A stretch of DNA of 64,000 bases from Bacillota bacterium (GCA_023409735.1 JAEYRB010000051.1:12802-76801), one strand, 5' to 3'. Counted from the stretch's first letter, positions 7,545-17,241 are shown. Numbers and translations: made by a program. The notes: generated by a model not told the origin, from the sequence alone.

Positions 7545-8576
7545 CTAAATTGTAAAGAAACTATGTCCTGATAACCGAACACCGTTGTATACCCGATGCC
7601 AATGTGGCAGGTTTAAAAACCCCTCATCAATGTGCGCAGAGTCACGTGTTATTTGATGGCTAGGAGAAGCTAAAGATGCAACTGATGCTGCTTCACCACT
7701 AAAGTATGTATAGGTATCTAATCCGGCTCCGAGTCGTACTACAGCGCCTTCATCTGTTATTGGCTGTGTAATAGCAACTCCACCCATGTTCCTATAATTC
7801 ACTCTTAAAGCTTCCCAATATTTAACGTTTCCTCAATATCTATACCATGCATAATCAGCTGTACTTGCTTTACTTTCTTCAATATATGTATTTACAGTGG
7901 AACCGTACCAACTACTTATTTTACTATTTATAGTATCACCATATAAATAATAATTATATGCAGTTGCTGATAATACAACAGCGCCAGCTAGAATACAGAT
8001 TAAGTCCATATATGGAAAAGGACCATCAAGTTGGCTAATTACACCAAGTTCAGCAAGTTGTGCAGCAACTTGTTGTGATGTAAAATAATAACCCATACTA
8101 CTTAAAACAGTATCATACGCTATTGCTGAAGCTTGCAAATTATCATAATTAGTATCATTTGCTTTTGTAAACTCTCCATTCATTTTCAGATCATTATAGT
8201 ATTGCTGAGCTAGAAGATTTACTTGGTTCTGCTGCTGAAAAGATGGTTGGTAAAGTATATTTGCTTCTCGTCTTTCATTTATGCCAACATCTTTTAATAT
8301 TTCTAAATCACTTTTAGAAAAAGTATTTCTTATCTGCTCATGCGTATAACCTTCTTTTAGCATTATTTTTATTCTGTCAACTGCTTCTGTATAACCTGGA
8401 TATTCTTTAAAAGTATCTGTGGTTATTTTTTCCAATCGTTCAATAAAGTATTGATTTGTAATTTATACGGATGCTTCATTACTAAGACTATTCTCTGCAA
8501 AGACATTACAATTAAAAACAAAAAGCATTGAAATGCATAACAACAAAGAAAAAATCTTTTTTAAATTTATTCGCAT
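7545..8576 (-). pseudogene. Secreted protein gene with two in-frame stop codons
   Basis: On the minus strand GGAGG precedes an ATG at 8576. The first 27 codons are a clear Sec signal peptide (MRINLKKIFSLLLCISMLFV... ending VFA). In the same frame a TAA occurs at 8465-8463, then about 209 open codons to a TGA at 7835-7833. Another 95 open codons follow, to the final stop at 7545. The frame never shifts, so one gene of about 343 codons with two nonsense mutations is the simplest reading. The middle contains a hydrophobic segment (YMDLICILAGAVVLSATAYNY). The end contains LPHWHRVYNG. I do not recognise the family. A perfect 12-bp palindrome (CCTTACGTAAGG, 8606-8617) lies just upstream. Confidence 0.6.
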
Positions 8577-8922
8577 ACATATCCTCCATCGTTTGTAAAT
8601 TTTTCCCTTACGTAAGGTATAGTTAAGATATACAATATTACCAAAGTCAAAAAATGTAAAAGCGAGGCAAAAATGGTTAACAAAATATTAAAATACTAAT
8701 ATTCATTCAATTAGAAATTTATTTTTATGAAGTTAATAATTTGAGTACAGCGTTCTCAAATTCTGTATTGAATATTGTTGCCTTATTCACTAATTTATTG
8801 TATGTATAGTCTCTGACTGGTCTATCACAAGCATACAATTCCATTCTTCCAAGTCTTTTTCTATTCATAATATTGTGGTATACTTGGTATAATTTTATTT
8901 AGAAAAAAACTTGGAGGAATAC
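8577..8922. other. Intergenic region with the pgm promoter
   Basis: This A/T-rich gap lies between the divergent secreted-protein pseudogene and pgm. A TATAAT at 8888-8893 with a weaker TTCATA at 8864-8869 (spacer 18) is a plausible pgm promoter. A 47-codon minus-strand frame at 8868-8725 (MNRKRLGRMELYACD...) lacks a ribosome binding site and may be a gene remnant. Nothing else is visible. Confidence 0.5.
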
Positions 8923-10662
8923 ATGAAAAGCATAGATAAATTTAAGTTCTGGTTAAATAATCATTACTTTGACGAAAATACAATAAATGAGCTGCGCCAA
9001 ATAGAACATAAGCCGGAAGAGATCGAAGAAAGGTTCTATAAGGACCTGGAATTCGGTACAGGCGGACTTAGAGGAATAATAGGAGCAGGAACTAACAGGA
9101 TCAACATTTACACTGTACGCAAGGCGTCGCAGGGACTGGCAAATTATGTCCTAAAAACTGCATCAAAGGATAAAAAGCCAAGTATAGCAATAGCTTACGA
9201 TTCAAGACACATGTCGCCTGAATTTGCGCTTGAAGCAGCCAGAGTTTTTGCATCAAACGGTATTATTGCCTGCCTTTTTGATGAACTGCGCCCTACACCT
9301 GAGCTGTCCTTTGCGGTAAGGTATCTTAAGGCTGACGCAGGTGTAGTGATCACTGCCAGCCATAATCCAAAGCAGTATAATGGCTACAAGGTATACGGAG
9401 AGGATGGCGGACAGCTGCCGCTGGAAGGCTCAGAGGCTGTATTAAAGGAAATTGAAGGTATTGAGGATATCACAGCTATTAAGCCCATGACTGAGGCTGA
9501 AGCTATTGAAAAGTCGCTTATCAGAAGAATTGGAAAGGAAATTGATGACGCTTATATCAGCAGTCTGAAAACGCTGGTAGTAAACCCGGAAGAGATAGTG
9601 AAGGCAGCGGATTCTATGAAGATCGTTTATACACCTCTCCATGGCTCGGGAAATAAGCCTGTAAGGAGAATATTGAAGGAAATTGGCTTCAAAAATGTAC
9701 TTGTGGTCAGCGAGCAAGAAAAGCCTGATCCGGAATTCCACACAGTTAAGTATCCTAATCCGGAGGACAGAGATGCGTTCAAGCTCGCAATAGAGCTTGC
9801 AAAACAGGAAGACGTTGATCTGATCATTGGAACTGACCCGGATTGCGACAGGGTGGGCGTTATTGTAAGGGATAATTCAGGGGAGTATGTTGCTTTAACA
9901 GGAAATCAGACAGGCTGCCTGCTGCTTGAATACATTCTTTCTCAGAAAAAGGCTAACAGTACGCTTCCTGCAAACGGCTTCGTTGTTAAAACGATTGTTA
10001 CAAGCGAGCTGGCACGCAGCATTGCAGTAAGCTATGGCGTTGAACTCATAGAAGTCCTTACCGGGTTTAAATTCATAGGTGAGAAGATCAAGGAATTAGA
10101 TGAGACTTGTATTAAAAAATATTTATTCGGCTTCGAGGAAAGCTATGGCTATCTGGCCGGGAGCTTTGCAAGGGATAAGGATGCGGTAGTTGCAAGCATG
10201 CTTATCGGTGAAATGGCCGCTTATTACAGGAATCGTGGAATGACGCTGTACGATGGACTTGTGGAAATATTCAAAAAGTATGGTTATTTTATTGAGGGCA
10301 TCAACTCCTTCACGTTAGAAGGTAAAGAGGGCAGTGAAAAAATTGCCGGCGCAATGGGAGAATTAAGAGGACGTAAATCTGAAAGCTTTACTAAATGCTC
10401 TGTTAAAGCAGTTCGTGATTATGAGGAAAGGGAAATATTCTATACTCAAACAGGAGAAAAAGAGCAATTACATTTACCGCAATCAAATGTTTTGCATTAT
10501 GAGCTAAATGATGGTGCATGGTTTTGTATTAGACCATCCGGAACAGAGCCCAAAATAAAGATTTATTACGGTGTCTCCGGCACATCAGCTGAGGCTGCCC
10601 AGAGAAAGCTTGAACTTATACGGGAGATCGTGCTCGATGAAATAAAGAAGCTGCTCATTTAG
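8923..10662 (+). CDS. Phospho-sugar mutase (alpha-phosphoglucomutase type)
   Basis: It interconverts glucose-1-phosphate and glucose-6-phosphate (or a related phosphosugar) through a phosphoserine. The protein has 579 aa, as in the PgcA/PGM-PMM group. The active-site loop TASHNPKQYNGYK has the catalytic serine near residue 145. The metal loop GTDPDCDRVG lies near 304, the sugar-specificity loop GFEESYGYL near 404, and the phosphate-binding RPSGTEPKIK near the C-terminus. I chose the ATG at 8923 because GGAGG is 5 bases upstream. A TTG at 8911 overlaps that site. It converges with the next gene, with 2 bases between stops. Confidence 0.92.
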   Translation: MKSIDKFKFWLNNHYFDENTINELRQIEHKPEEIEERFYKDLEFGTGGLRGIIGAGTNRINIYTVRKASQGLANYVLKTASKDKKPSIAIAYDSRHMSPEFALEAARVFASNGIIACLFDELRPTPELSFAVRYLKADAGVVITASHNPKQYNGYKVYGEDGGQLPLEGSEAVLKEIEGIEDITAIKPMTEAEAIEKSLIRRIGKEIDDAYISSLKTLVVNPEEIVKAADSMKIVYTPLHGSGNKPVRRILKEIGFKNVLVVSEQEKPDPEFHTVKYPNPEDRDAFKLAIELAKQEDVDLIIGTDPDCDRVGVIVRDNSGEYVALTGNQTGCLLLEYILSQKKANSTLPANGFVVKTIVTSELARSIAVSYGVELIEVLTGFKFIGEKIKELDETCIKKYLFGFEESYGYLAGSFARDKDAVVASMLIGEMAAYYRNRGMTLYDGLVEIFKKYGYFIEGINSFTLEGKEGSEKIAGAMGELRGRKSESFTKCSVKAVRDYEEREIFYTQTGEKEQLHLPQSNVLHYELNDGAWFCIRPSGTEPKIKIYYGVSGTSAEAAQRKLELIREIVLDEIKKLLI

Positions 10663-10664
10663 TA

Positions 10665-11291
10665 TCATGAGGATGGCTTGTCCCGGTAAAATGAAGCCAT
10701 CACAGAGCAAATTTTTGTGCAGGGTGAAGCGACACTAAAGTCCTCTTGATTAAGACATGTTCTGTATATTTCATAATCAAGTGATGCACATAAATGGCAA
10801 GGCCTTTTACCTGATAAAAGGCCTTTTTCCAACCCCTCAAGTGATTCATAATTATAAATGCTTAAGGTGCTTAGCGGCGAATAAAGATTCCTGAAGTACT
10901 TGCTTTTTGGAAGCCTTGAGAATTTGCTGCAGGTTTCCTTGTAATACCATGGCCGCATTACCTTATCACAATATGCGCTGCTGTGTGGTACACTGCCGAA
11001 CATTATTGTCGGCAGAACCGGTGCGCAGTGAAGATATGTACCACAGCTGCACTTTAAGCAGTAATTATGCTTATCATCTCTTACAAGCTTTGAACAGAAT
11101 ATGCAATTGGCGTATAGTTCTCTTATATGGTGTTCGTACAAAGCAGGTATAAACTGATTAATAAATCTCCATTTATATTCCAGGTCCTCCGGAATAACAG
11201 AAGGAGCTTTTTTGAGAGCCGCTTTTATTATTTGAAGGCTGCGAAAGAAATTGTTATATGCGGTAGTTACATTCATCATCATTACTTTCAT
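10665..11291 (-). CDS. Cys-rich hypothetical protein, 208 aa
   Basis: A soluble basic protein with several cysteine pairs: CIFC near residue 63, CLKCSCGTYLHC near 78, and CHLC near 165. These could bind zinc or an iron-sulfur cluster. GGAGGGG lies just upstream of the ATG at 11291. Two further ATGs follow within 6 codons, so the exact start is uncertain. No family was recognised. The upstream gap (11292-11523) is shared with the divergent HD-GYP gene. Confidence 0.6.
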   Translation of the reverse strand: MKVMMMNVTTAYNNFFRSLQIIKAALKKAPSVIPEDLEYKWRFINQFIPALYEHHIRELYANCIFCSKLVRDDKHNYCLKCSCGTYLHCAPVLPTIMFGSVPHSSAYCDKVMRPWYYKETCSKFSRLPKSKYFRNLYSPLSTLSIYNYESLEGLEKGLLSGKRPCHLCASLDYEIYRTCLNQEDFSVASPCTKICSVMASFYRDKPSS

Positions 11292-11523
11292 TAGAACCCC
11301 TCCAATTTTGATAAGACCAATAATAGCATGTATGCTATGAAAAAGCTTAAATTGCCCGCCGTTGATAAAAGCAAGTATTTGTAGAAATGGATGAATAAAT
11401 GATTACTAAAATAATATTTGTTTATATAAAAGTAAAATTAAATTATTTTAACTAAAAATAGGAAGGTTATTGGTCCAAAATGTCGAATTAATATTTGAGT
11501 ATAGACTTTCTCCGGAGGATGAG

Positions 11524-12588
11524 ATGCGCAGGGTAAATATTGATTCCGTTAGAAATGATGCTAAACTTGCTCGCACCATATTTAATTCTGAAGGTGGAGT
11601 ATTGCTTACAAAAGGCGTAACAATAAATGAAAGCTACATCTATAGGTTAAGGGAATATGGAATAAACGAGATATACATAGATGATTTGATGTCATCAGGA
11701 ATCACTGTGACGGATGTCGTTGAAGATAAGACCAGAAAAGATTCAGAGGTACTGGTTAAGAAAACCATGCTCAATTACAGCTTCTCGGATTCATTGGATG
11801 TAGAGGCTGTGAAGCGCACAGTAAATAAAATTATTGATGAATTGCTGAGTAATAGAGATATCATTTATAACCTAGCTGAAATAAGGAAGGTTGATGATTA
11901 TACTTTTGAACATTCAGTTAATGTTTGCATACTATCTTTAATAACAGGCATAGGTCTTGGCTTCAATATAGATAGGCTGAGAGAGTTGGGTACGGGAGCA
12001 CTCCTTCATGATATAGGAAAGCTCTTTATACCCAAGAGCATATTACTCAAGCCTACACACCTTACAGTGGATGAGTTTGAAACGATAAAAAAGCATACAG
12101 TCCTTGGATATGATGCTCTTAAAAACAGCGGCAAGGTAAACTTAACTACAGCATACATAGCTTTTGGCCATCATGAAAGATATGACGGAAGCGGTTATCC
12201 TCTTCAGCTGAAAAGCGATAATATCCAGATATATGCAAGGATAGTAGCAGTTGCCGATGTTTATGATGCGCTTACCTCTGACAGGGTGTACAGAAAAAGG
12301 CTAAAGCCGTGTGAGGTGTATGAATATATCACATCCTTAAGTATAAACCATTTTGATCCAAAGGTAATAGATAGTTTCGTAAAGTATGTTACTGTTTATC
12401 CTGTTGGCACAGGTGTAATGCTTAATACAAAGGAAAGGGCACTTGTTGTACGCAATAACAGGCATACTCCTACCAGACCTGTAATCAGGATAGTCAATGA
12501 TGAATATTCTAAAAAAGTGAAGAGCTTCAAAGAGATAGACCTATCTGAACAATCGAGTATTTTCATAGTAGACAGCTGTGAGATCTAA
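11524..12588 (+). CDS. HD-GYP domain protein, probable cyclic-di-GMP phosphodiesterase
   Basis: HD-GYP proteins hydrolyse cyclic di-GMP. The protein has 354 aa. A small N-terminal domain (MRRVNIDSVRNDAKLARTIF) typical of such proteins is followed by the HD-GYP domain, with HSVNVCILS, the HDIGK motif near residue 162 and HHERYDGSGYP near 215. All signature residues are present. I chose the ATG at 11524, with CGGAGG 5 bases upstream. A TTG at 11470 gives an atypical extra 18 residues. No transmembrane or receiver domain is present, so any signal input must come through the N-terminal domain or a partner. Confidence 0.88.
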   Translation: MRRVNIDSVRNDAKLARTIFNSEGGVLLTKGVTINESYIYRLREYGINEIYIDDLMSSGITVTDVVEDKTRKDSEVLVKKTMLNYSFSDSLDVEAVKRTVNKIIDELLSNRDIIYNLAEIRKVDDYTFEHSVNVCILSLITGIGLGFNIDRLRELGTGALLHDIGKLFIPKSILLKPTHLTVDEFETIKKHTVLGYDALKNSGKVNLTTAYIAFGHHERYDGSGYPLQLKSDNIQIYARIVAVADVYDALTSDRVYRKRLKPCEVYEYITSLSINHFDPKVIDSFVKYVTVYPVGTGVMLNTKERALVVRNNRHTPTRPVIRIVNDEYSKKVKSFKEIDLSEQSSIFIVDSCEI

Positions 12589-12683
12589 GTGTGTCAAGCT
12601 CCCTAGTAAAGTATTCAATGAAAAGAATTATTAAGGCTGTAAAAACTTCGTTATGCACTCAATGAAAAAGTGATGAAGGCTTT

Positions 12684-12708
12684 AAAAATGATACAATATC
12701 ATTTTTAG
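12684..12708 (+). terminator. Terminator of the HD-GYP gene
   Basis: A perfect 10-bp stem AAAAATGATA/TATCATTTTT with a CAA loop ends in five T residues. It lies about 95 bases past the stop of the HD-GYP gene. Confidence 0.55.
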
Positions 12709-12857
12709 GCGCAGCTGAGCCAGGGATGGCGAATCTGTGCCGACAGCCATTCAAGCTTTTGAATTGTACAGTCAATAGAAGTTTTTTCATTATGCCCTGA
12801 CAGATACCACGTCGTTTGAGTGGCGCCTTTTCGCCGGTTTTGGGCGGTCAAGTAGGA

Positions 12858-12937
12858 TGCATAGGCGAGCAGTCTGTGAAGCGGACGACCAGCCCAGGTT
12901 GCATGGGCGAGCAGTTCAGCTTGCTGAACGACCAGCC
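12858..12937. repeat. Pair of 38-base direct repeats, each enclosing a hairpin
   Basis: 12858-12895 and 12900-12937 share the frame TGCATRGGCGAGCAGT...GACCAGCC. The inner part of each copy forms a stem-loop of different sequence: GTCTG/CGGAC in the first and GTTCAGC/GCTGAAC in the second. Both copies keep pairing although the bases differ, which suggests a conserved RNA or DNA structure. Confidence 0.6.
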
Positions 12938-13038
12938 ATCGGCTATCGAAAATTATCTTGAAATGCGAAGCGGGATAGTTCATAATTTTATATATTGCAA
13001 ACATAATTTTTCTACTGTATTGAAAGGTGCTGATAAAG

Positions 13039-16000
13039 GTGGATAAAAATACCAGTATAGATAGATCGGTGGAGTTTGTCCACCTTCATGTTCATACAGA
13101 ATATAGCCTGCTTGATGGGGCAAACAGGATAAAGGATTTGATAGCCCGTACGAAGGAGCTTGGTATGGGCAGTATAGCCATAACTGACCATGGCGTTATG
13201 TATGGTGTTGCTGAGTTCTACAAGGAGGCTGTAAAGAATGGTATAAAGCCAATTTTGGGTTGTGAGGTCTACACTGCAAAGCGTTCACGTTTTGACAAAC
13301 AGCCTGGGATAGATGCCGAACAGGGTCATTTGGTGCTGCTGGCAAGAGATAATGAGGGCTATAAGAATCTTATGAAAATTGTCTCAGCAGGCTTTACAGA
13401 GGGCTTCTATTATAAGCCCAGAATTGATATAGAGATTCTTAGAAAATATTCAAAAGGAATTACTGCGCTTAGCGCGTGCCTTTCGGGAGATATCCCAACA
13501 GCCATACTTGATGGAAATTATGAGAAAGCAAAGAGCCTGGCATTAGGCTTCAATGAAATGTTCGGTCAGGGTCATTTTTATCTGGAGCTTCAGAGTAACG
13601 GAATAGAAGAACAAAATTATGTAAACCAGACACTTATAAAAATGTCAAAAGAGACCGGGATACCTCTTGTAGCGACAAACGACGCCCATTATCTCAGACG
13701 TGAGGATGCAAAGGCCCATGAGGTGCTGCTGTGCATTCAAACCGGCAAAAAAATTACTGATGAAGACAGAATGAAATTCAGTTCTGATGATTTTTATATA
13801 AAATCACCGGAGGAGATGGCTGAGGCCTTTAAAGCCATACCGGAAGCAATTGAAAATACAGTTAAAATAGCAGAAGAATGTAATGTAGAGCTGGAATTTG
13901 GCAAGCTGCATCTGCCTAAATTTGATGTGCCGGAAAACAAAGAGCCATATGATTATCTGAAAGAGCTCTGCTTTAACGGGCTTAAGCGTGTTACAGGTAA
14001 AGATAGGGCTGATGAGGTTTATACTGAAAGGCTTGAATATGAGCTGTCTGTGATAAAACAAATGGGCTATGTAGATTATTTCCTCATAGTGTGGGATTTC
14101 ATTAAGTTTGCCAAGGATAATGGCATAATGGTAGGCCCGGGAAGAGGATCTGCTGCAGGAAGCCTTGCCGCATATTGCCTTGGTATTACAACAATTGACC
14201 CATTGAAGTATAACCTGCTCTTTGAACGATTCTTGAATCCGGAGAGGGTTACAATGCCGGATATCGATATAGATTTTTGTTATGAAAGACGCCCTGAGGT
14301 CATAGAATATGTTGTCCGCAAATATGGAAAAGATAGAGTGGCACAGATAATTACATTTGGTACTATGGCTGCCAGAGGTGCCATAAGGGATGTTGGCAGG
14401 GCTTTGGACATACCATATGGTGATGTTGATCTAATTGCGAAGATGATACCGTTTCAAAAAGGAATGACAATAGATAAAGCTCTCGAGTTAAATCCGGAGC
14501 TAAAAGCAAAATACAATGATGATGAAAGAACAGCCGAGCTGATAAATACAGCAAGACTCCTGGAGGGCATGCCGCGTCACGCAAGTACTCATGCGGCAGG
14601 TGTTGTTATATCAAAGGACCCAATCACTGAATATGTCCCTCTTCAGAAAAATGATGAGAGTGTCACAACACAGTTTACAATGGGCCTGCTGGAGGAACTC
14701 GGGCTTCTGAAGATGGACTTTTTGGGGCTTAGAACGCTGACTGTTATCCGTGATGCAGAAGCGCTTGTCAACAAGGATTATGGTGTCAGCCTCGATATGG
14801 AAAAACTTGATATGGATGATAAAAATGTATATGCCATGATCGGTGAGGGAAAGACATCAGGAGTATTCCAGCTTGAAAGCAATGGAATGACTCAGTTTAT
14901 GAAGGAACTGCAGCCTACATCTATTGAAGATATAATAGCTGGTATATCTCTCTATAGGCCTGGTCCTATGGATTCAATCCCAAAGTATATAAAAAATAAA
15001 AATTCACCAGGGCAAGTTGAATATGAGCATCCTCTTTTAGAGGGGATACTTGATGTAACCTATGGCTGTATGGTGTATCAGGAGCAGGTCATGCAGATAG
15101 TGCGGGATCTGGCGGGGTATTCCTACGGAAGATCTGACCTGGTAAGGCGTGCAATGGCAAAGAAAAAGCATGATGTTATGCAGAAGGAACGGACAAACTT
15201 TATTCATGGCATTTTGGATGAAGGTGGCAATATTGTTGTTAAAGGTGCTGTTAGAAACGGGGTTGATGAAAAGACAGCGAACAAGATATTCGATGAAATG
15301 ATAGATTTTGCAGATTACGCCTTTAACAAGTCTCATGCGGCAGCATATGCTGTTGTGGCTTATCAGACTGCATGGCTGAAATACTATTACCCTGTAGAGT
15401 TTATGGCAGCTCTTATGAACAGCTTTCTTGGAAGCAATGATAAGGTGTCGCAGTATGTTCATGAATGTAAGCAGATGGGGATAGATGTACTGCCTCCTGA
15501 CATTAATGAGAGCGATGTGCGCTTTTCGGTGGTTAATGGTAAGATACGTTTTGGAATGGCAGCTGTGAAGAATGTAGGTGAAGGAGCTGCGGCTCAGCTG
15601 ATTGAAGAAAGGACCGGAAAGGGAGAATTTAAAAGCTTCGGTGATTTCTGCCAACGAGTAGGCAGCACAGAAATTAATAAAAGATGTGTTGAAAGTCTGA
15701 TCAAATGCGGTGCCTTTGAAACCTTCGGAGTGTATAGGTCAAGACTTATGGCAGTATATGAAAAACTGCTTGATGGGGCATCGCAAAGCAGAAAAAACAG
15801 AGTTGAAGGACAGCTGTCTCTTTTTGAAATGGGCATGGGACAAAGGGCAGCGGAGGTTGAAGAAGCATACCCTGAACTAAATGAATTTCCCCAGAAGATG
15901 CTGCTTGCGATGGAGAAGGAAATGCTGGGGCTTTATGTATCAGGTCATCCATTAAAGGAATTTGAAAAAGAAATAATAGATCAGACAACTATAAATAGTG

Positions 16001-16698
16001 CCGACCTTGGAGAATATGGGAGCGGAAATGACGAAGAGGGCGGTGCTGCTGCGGCGGCAGAAGGTAAAAGTTTTACAGACGGAATGATTGTTACTGTAGG
16101 CGGCTTAGTTATAGAAAAGAAAACTAAGACAACAAAAAGCAATAACCTTATGGCATTTGTTACATTGGAGGATCTTTACGGTACTATGGAGGTAATTGTA
16201 TTTCCTACGATCCTGAAGAAGTATTCATCTCTTTTGGTTAACGAAAATGCTGTTTTTATTGACGGGCGTATAAGTATAAAGGAAGAGGAACAGCCTAAAA
16301 TCATATGTGATCGTGTAAGACCAATAAAGAACAGTGATGCAGAGTTTACGACAAAGGCAAATGTAGAAGAAGGACAGAATACAACATATTATAATAGAGA
16401 GAAAGTAGATAGCATTTGCAAGGGAGAACATTTCAGCAGAAGATTATACATAAGGACAGATGCAAATATAGACAATACTGTCATGAATGCGACCATATCA
16501 CTCCTGAAATTCTTTAGCGGTGATACTCCGGTATGTTTCTGCAGCAAGGAAAGCTCGGGAAATACAAAAAAAATAAATGCAGGGCACTATATGGCAGATG
16601 CCGGAGAAACACTGATTAATGAGCTTGTTGCACGCTTTGGCATTGATAATGTAAAGCTGGTTGAAAAAACTGGAAGAAACAGGTCGACTCAGCCCTAA
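13039..16698 (+). CDS. dnaE: DNA polymerase III alpha subunit DnaE
   Basis: DnaE is a replicative DNA polymerase. In low-GC Gram-positives it extends primers for PolC, which is also encoded in this window. Domains in order: PHP (HLHVHTEYSLLDG near residue 12), the polymerase core with the catalytic PDIDIDF near 407, helix-hairpin-helix, and a C-terminal OB fold (VTVGGLVIEKKTKTTKSNN near 1017). The length of 1219 aa is typical. Two GTG codons (13027 and 13039) can start the protein. I chose the second because AAAGGT lies about 10 bases upstream. Confidence 0.96.
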   Translation: MDKNTSIDRSVEFVHLHVHTEYSLLDGANRIKDLIARTKELGMGSIAITDHGVMYGVAEFYKEAVKNGIKPILGCEVYTAKRSRFDKQPGIDAEQGHLVLLARDNEGYKNLMKIVSAGFTEGFYYKPRIDIEILRKYSKGITALSACLSGDIPTAILDGNYEKAKSLALGFNEMFGQGHFYLELQSNGIEEQNYVNQTLIKMSKETGIPLVATNDAHYLRREDAKAHEVLLCIQTGKKITDEDRMKFSSDDFYIKSPEEMAEAFKAIPEAIENTVKIAEECNVELEFGKLHLPKFDVPENKEPYDYLKELCFNGLKRVTGKDRADEVYTERLEYELSVIKQMGYVDYFLIVWDFIKFAKDNGIMVGPGRGSAAGSLAAYCLGITTIDPLKYNLLFERFLNPERVTMPDIDIDFCYERRPEVIEYVVRKYGKDRVAQIITFGTMAARGAIRDVGRALDIPYGDVDLIAKMIPFQKGMTIDKALELNPELKAKYNDDERTAELINTARLLEGMPRHASTHAAGVVISKDPITEYVPLQKNDESVTTQFTMGLLEELGLLKMDFLGLRTLTVIRDAEALVNKDYGVSLDMEKLDMDDKNVYAMIGEGKTSGVFQLESNGMTQFMKELQPTSIEDIIAGISLYRPGPMDSIPKYIKNKNSPGQVEYEHPLLEGILDVTYGCMVYQEQVMQIVRDLAGYSYGRSDLVRRAMAKKKHDVMQKERTNFIHGILDEGGNIVVKGAVRNGVDEKTANKIFDEMIDFADYAFNKSHAAAYAVVAYQTAWLKYYYPVEFMAALMNSFLGSNDKVSQYVHECKQMGIDVLPPDINESDVRFSVVNGKIRFGMAAVKNVGEGAAAQLIEERTGKGEFKSFGDFCQRVGSTEINKRCVESLIKCGAFETFGVYRSRLMAVYEKLLDGASQSRKNRVEGQLSLFEMGMGQRAAEVEEAYPELNEFPQKMLLAMEKEMLGLYVSGHPLKEFEKEIIDQTTINSADLGEYGSGNDEEGGAAAAAEGKSFTDGMIVTVGGLVIEKKTKTTKSNNLMAFVTLEDLYGTMEVIVFPTILKKYSSLLVNENAVFIDGRISIKEEEQPKIICDRVRPIKNSDAEFTTKANVEEGQNTTYYNREKVDSICKGEHFSRRLYIRTDANIDNTVMNATISLLKFFSGDTPVCFCSKESSGNTKKINAGHYMADAGETLINELVARFGIDNVKLVEKTGRNRSTQP

Positions 16699-16790
16699 AG
16701 CGCTCAGCTTAAAGGATTATAACATCATCTTGGACAAATTGTGTTGATTTTTCATATGAAATAATATATAGTATTTTCGAGGTGGTTTCA

Positions 16791-17024
16791 TTGGAAAACG
16801 AGCTGGATAAAGTCCTTGGTGAGTATGTTATAATCAAAGCTGAGGAAAACGGCGTGAATGTTATAGGCCTAACACGGGGAAGAGATACAAGGTTCCATCA
16901 TACAGAAAAGCTTGATAAAGGCGAAGTGCTGCTGGCCCAATTTACTGAGAATACTTCAGCAATAAAGGTCAGAGGAAAATCCAGGATAATATGCCGTCAC
17001 GGGGAAATATCATCAGGCGAATAG
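16791..17024 (+). CDS. mtrB: Trp RNA-binding attenuation protein (TRAP)
   Basis: TRAP forms an 11-subunit ring. When loaded with tryptophan it binds GAG/UAG repeats in trp leader RNA and causes transcription termination or blocks translation. The 77-aa protein keeps the core VIIKAEENGVNVIGLTRG and FHHTEKLDKGE. Equivalents of the tryptophan-binding Thr25, Thr30, Gln47, Thr49 and Ser53 and of the RNA-binding Lys37, Lys56 and Arg58 of the Bacillus protein are all present. The TTG start at 16791 has GAGGTGG 5 bases upstream. A GTG at 16782 lies inside that site. The gene sits alone after dnaE, not with mtrA or trp genes, and no anti-TRAP gene is seen. Confidence 0.93.
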   Translation: MENELDKVLGEYVIIKAEENGVNVIGLTRGRDTRFHHTEKLDKGEVLLAQFTENTSAIKVRGKSRIICRHGEISSGE

Positions 17025-17043
17025 TCCAAAAAGGGGTGTTATA

Positions 17044-17241
17044 ATGTGGACAGTTGTGTATATGGCTCAAAGTAAGGAGATTGCAATAGCATTACAGGAA
17101 CTGCTAGCAAAAGAAGGAATTCTCGTAAAGCTCAGGCCTATCAGCAAAAATCACGATAACAAAGACAATTATTATGAAGTACTGGTACCTGAAGCAGAAA
17201 TCGAAGAAGCCCATAGCGTTATAATAGAGAAAGGTTATTAG
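17044..17241 (+). CDS. DUF2007-like small protein
   Basis: A 65-aa protein beginning MWTVVYMAQSKEIAIALQEL and ending with a beta-alpha-beta pattern (EVLVPEAEIEEAHSVI). It resembles the DUF2007 / putative signal-transducing fold, which is ferredoxin-like. It follows mtrB by 19 bases with an AAAAGGGGTG site, so the two are probably cotranscribed. A terminator follows. No function is established. Confidence 0.6.
   Translation: MWTVVYMAQSKEIAIALQELLAKEGILVKLRPISKNHDNKDNYYEVLVPEAEIEEAHSVIIEKGY

Larger units (their letters stand above)
12589..13038. other. 450-base intergenic region with hairpins and repeats
   Basis: After the HD-GYP gene there is an imperfect direct repeat of about 35 bases (CAATGAAAA...AAGGCT, near 12615 and 12659). 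Next is a perfect 10-bp hairpin at 12684-12706, then a stretch richer in G and C than the neighbours (about 12710-12960) with hairpins and a 38-base repeat pair. Frames across it in both strands lack ribosome binding sites and conserved features. Confidence 0.6.

Noticed and set aside
8725..8868. 47-codon minus-strand gene
   Set aside because: It has no ribosome binding site and overlaps the pgm promoter region; at most it is a remnant.
12705..13046. Two overlapping frames (99 and 76 codons) on opposite strands
   Set aside because: Both run through the hairpin repeats at 12858-12937, lack ribosome binding sites and show no conserved pattern; the repeats explain the openness.
15037..15654. 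205-codon frame on the minus strand
   Set aside because: It is antisense to dnaE, with no family resemblance and no ribosome binding site.
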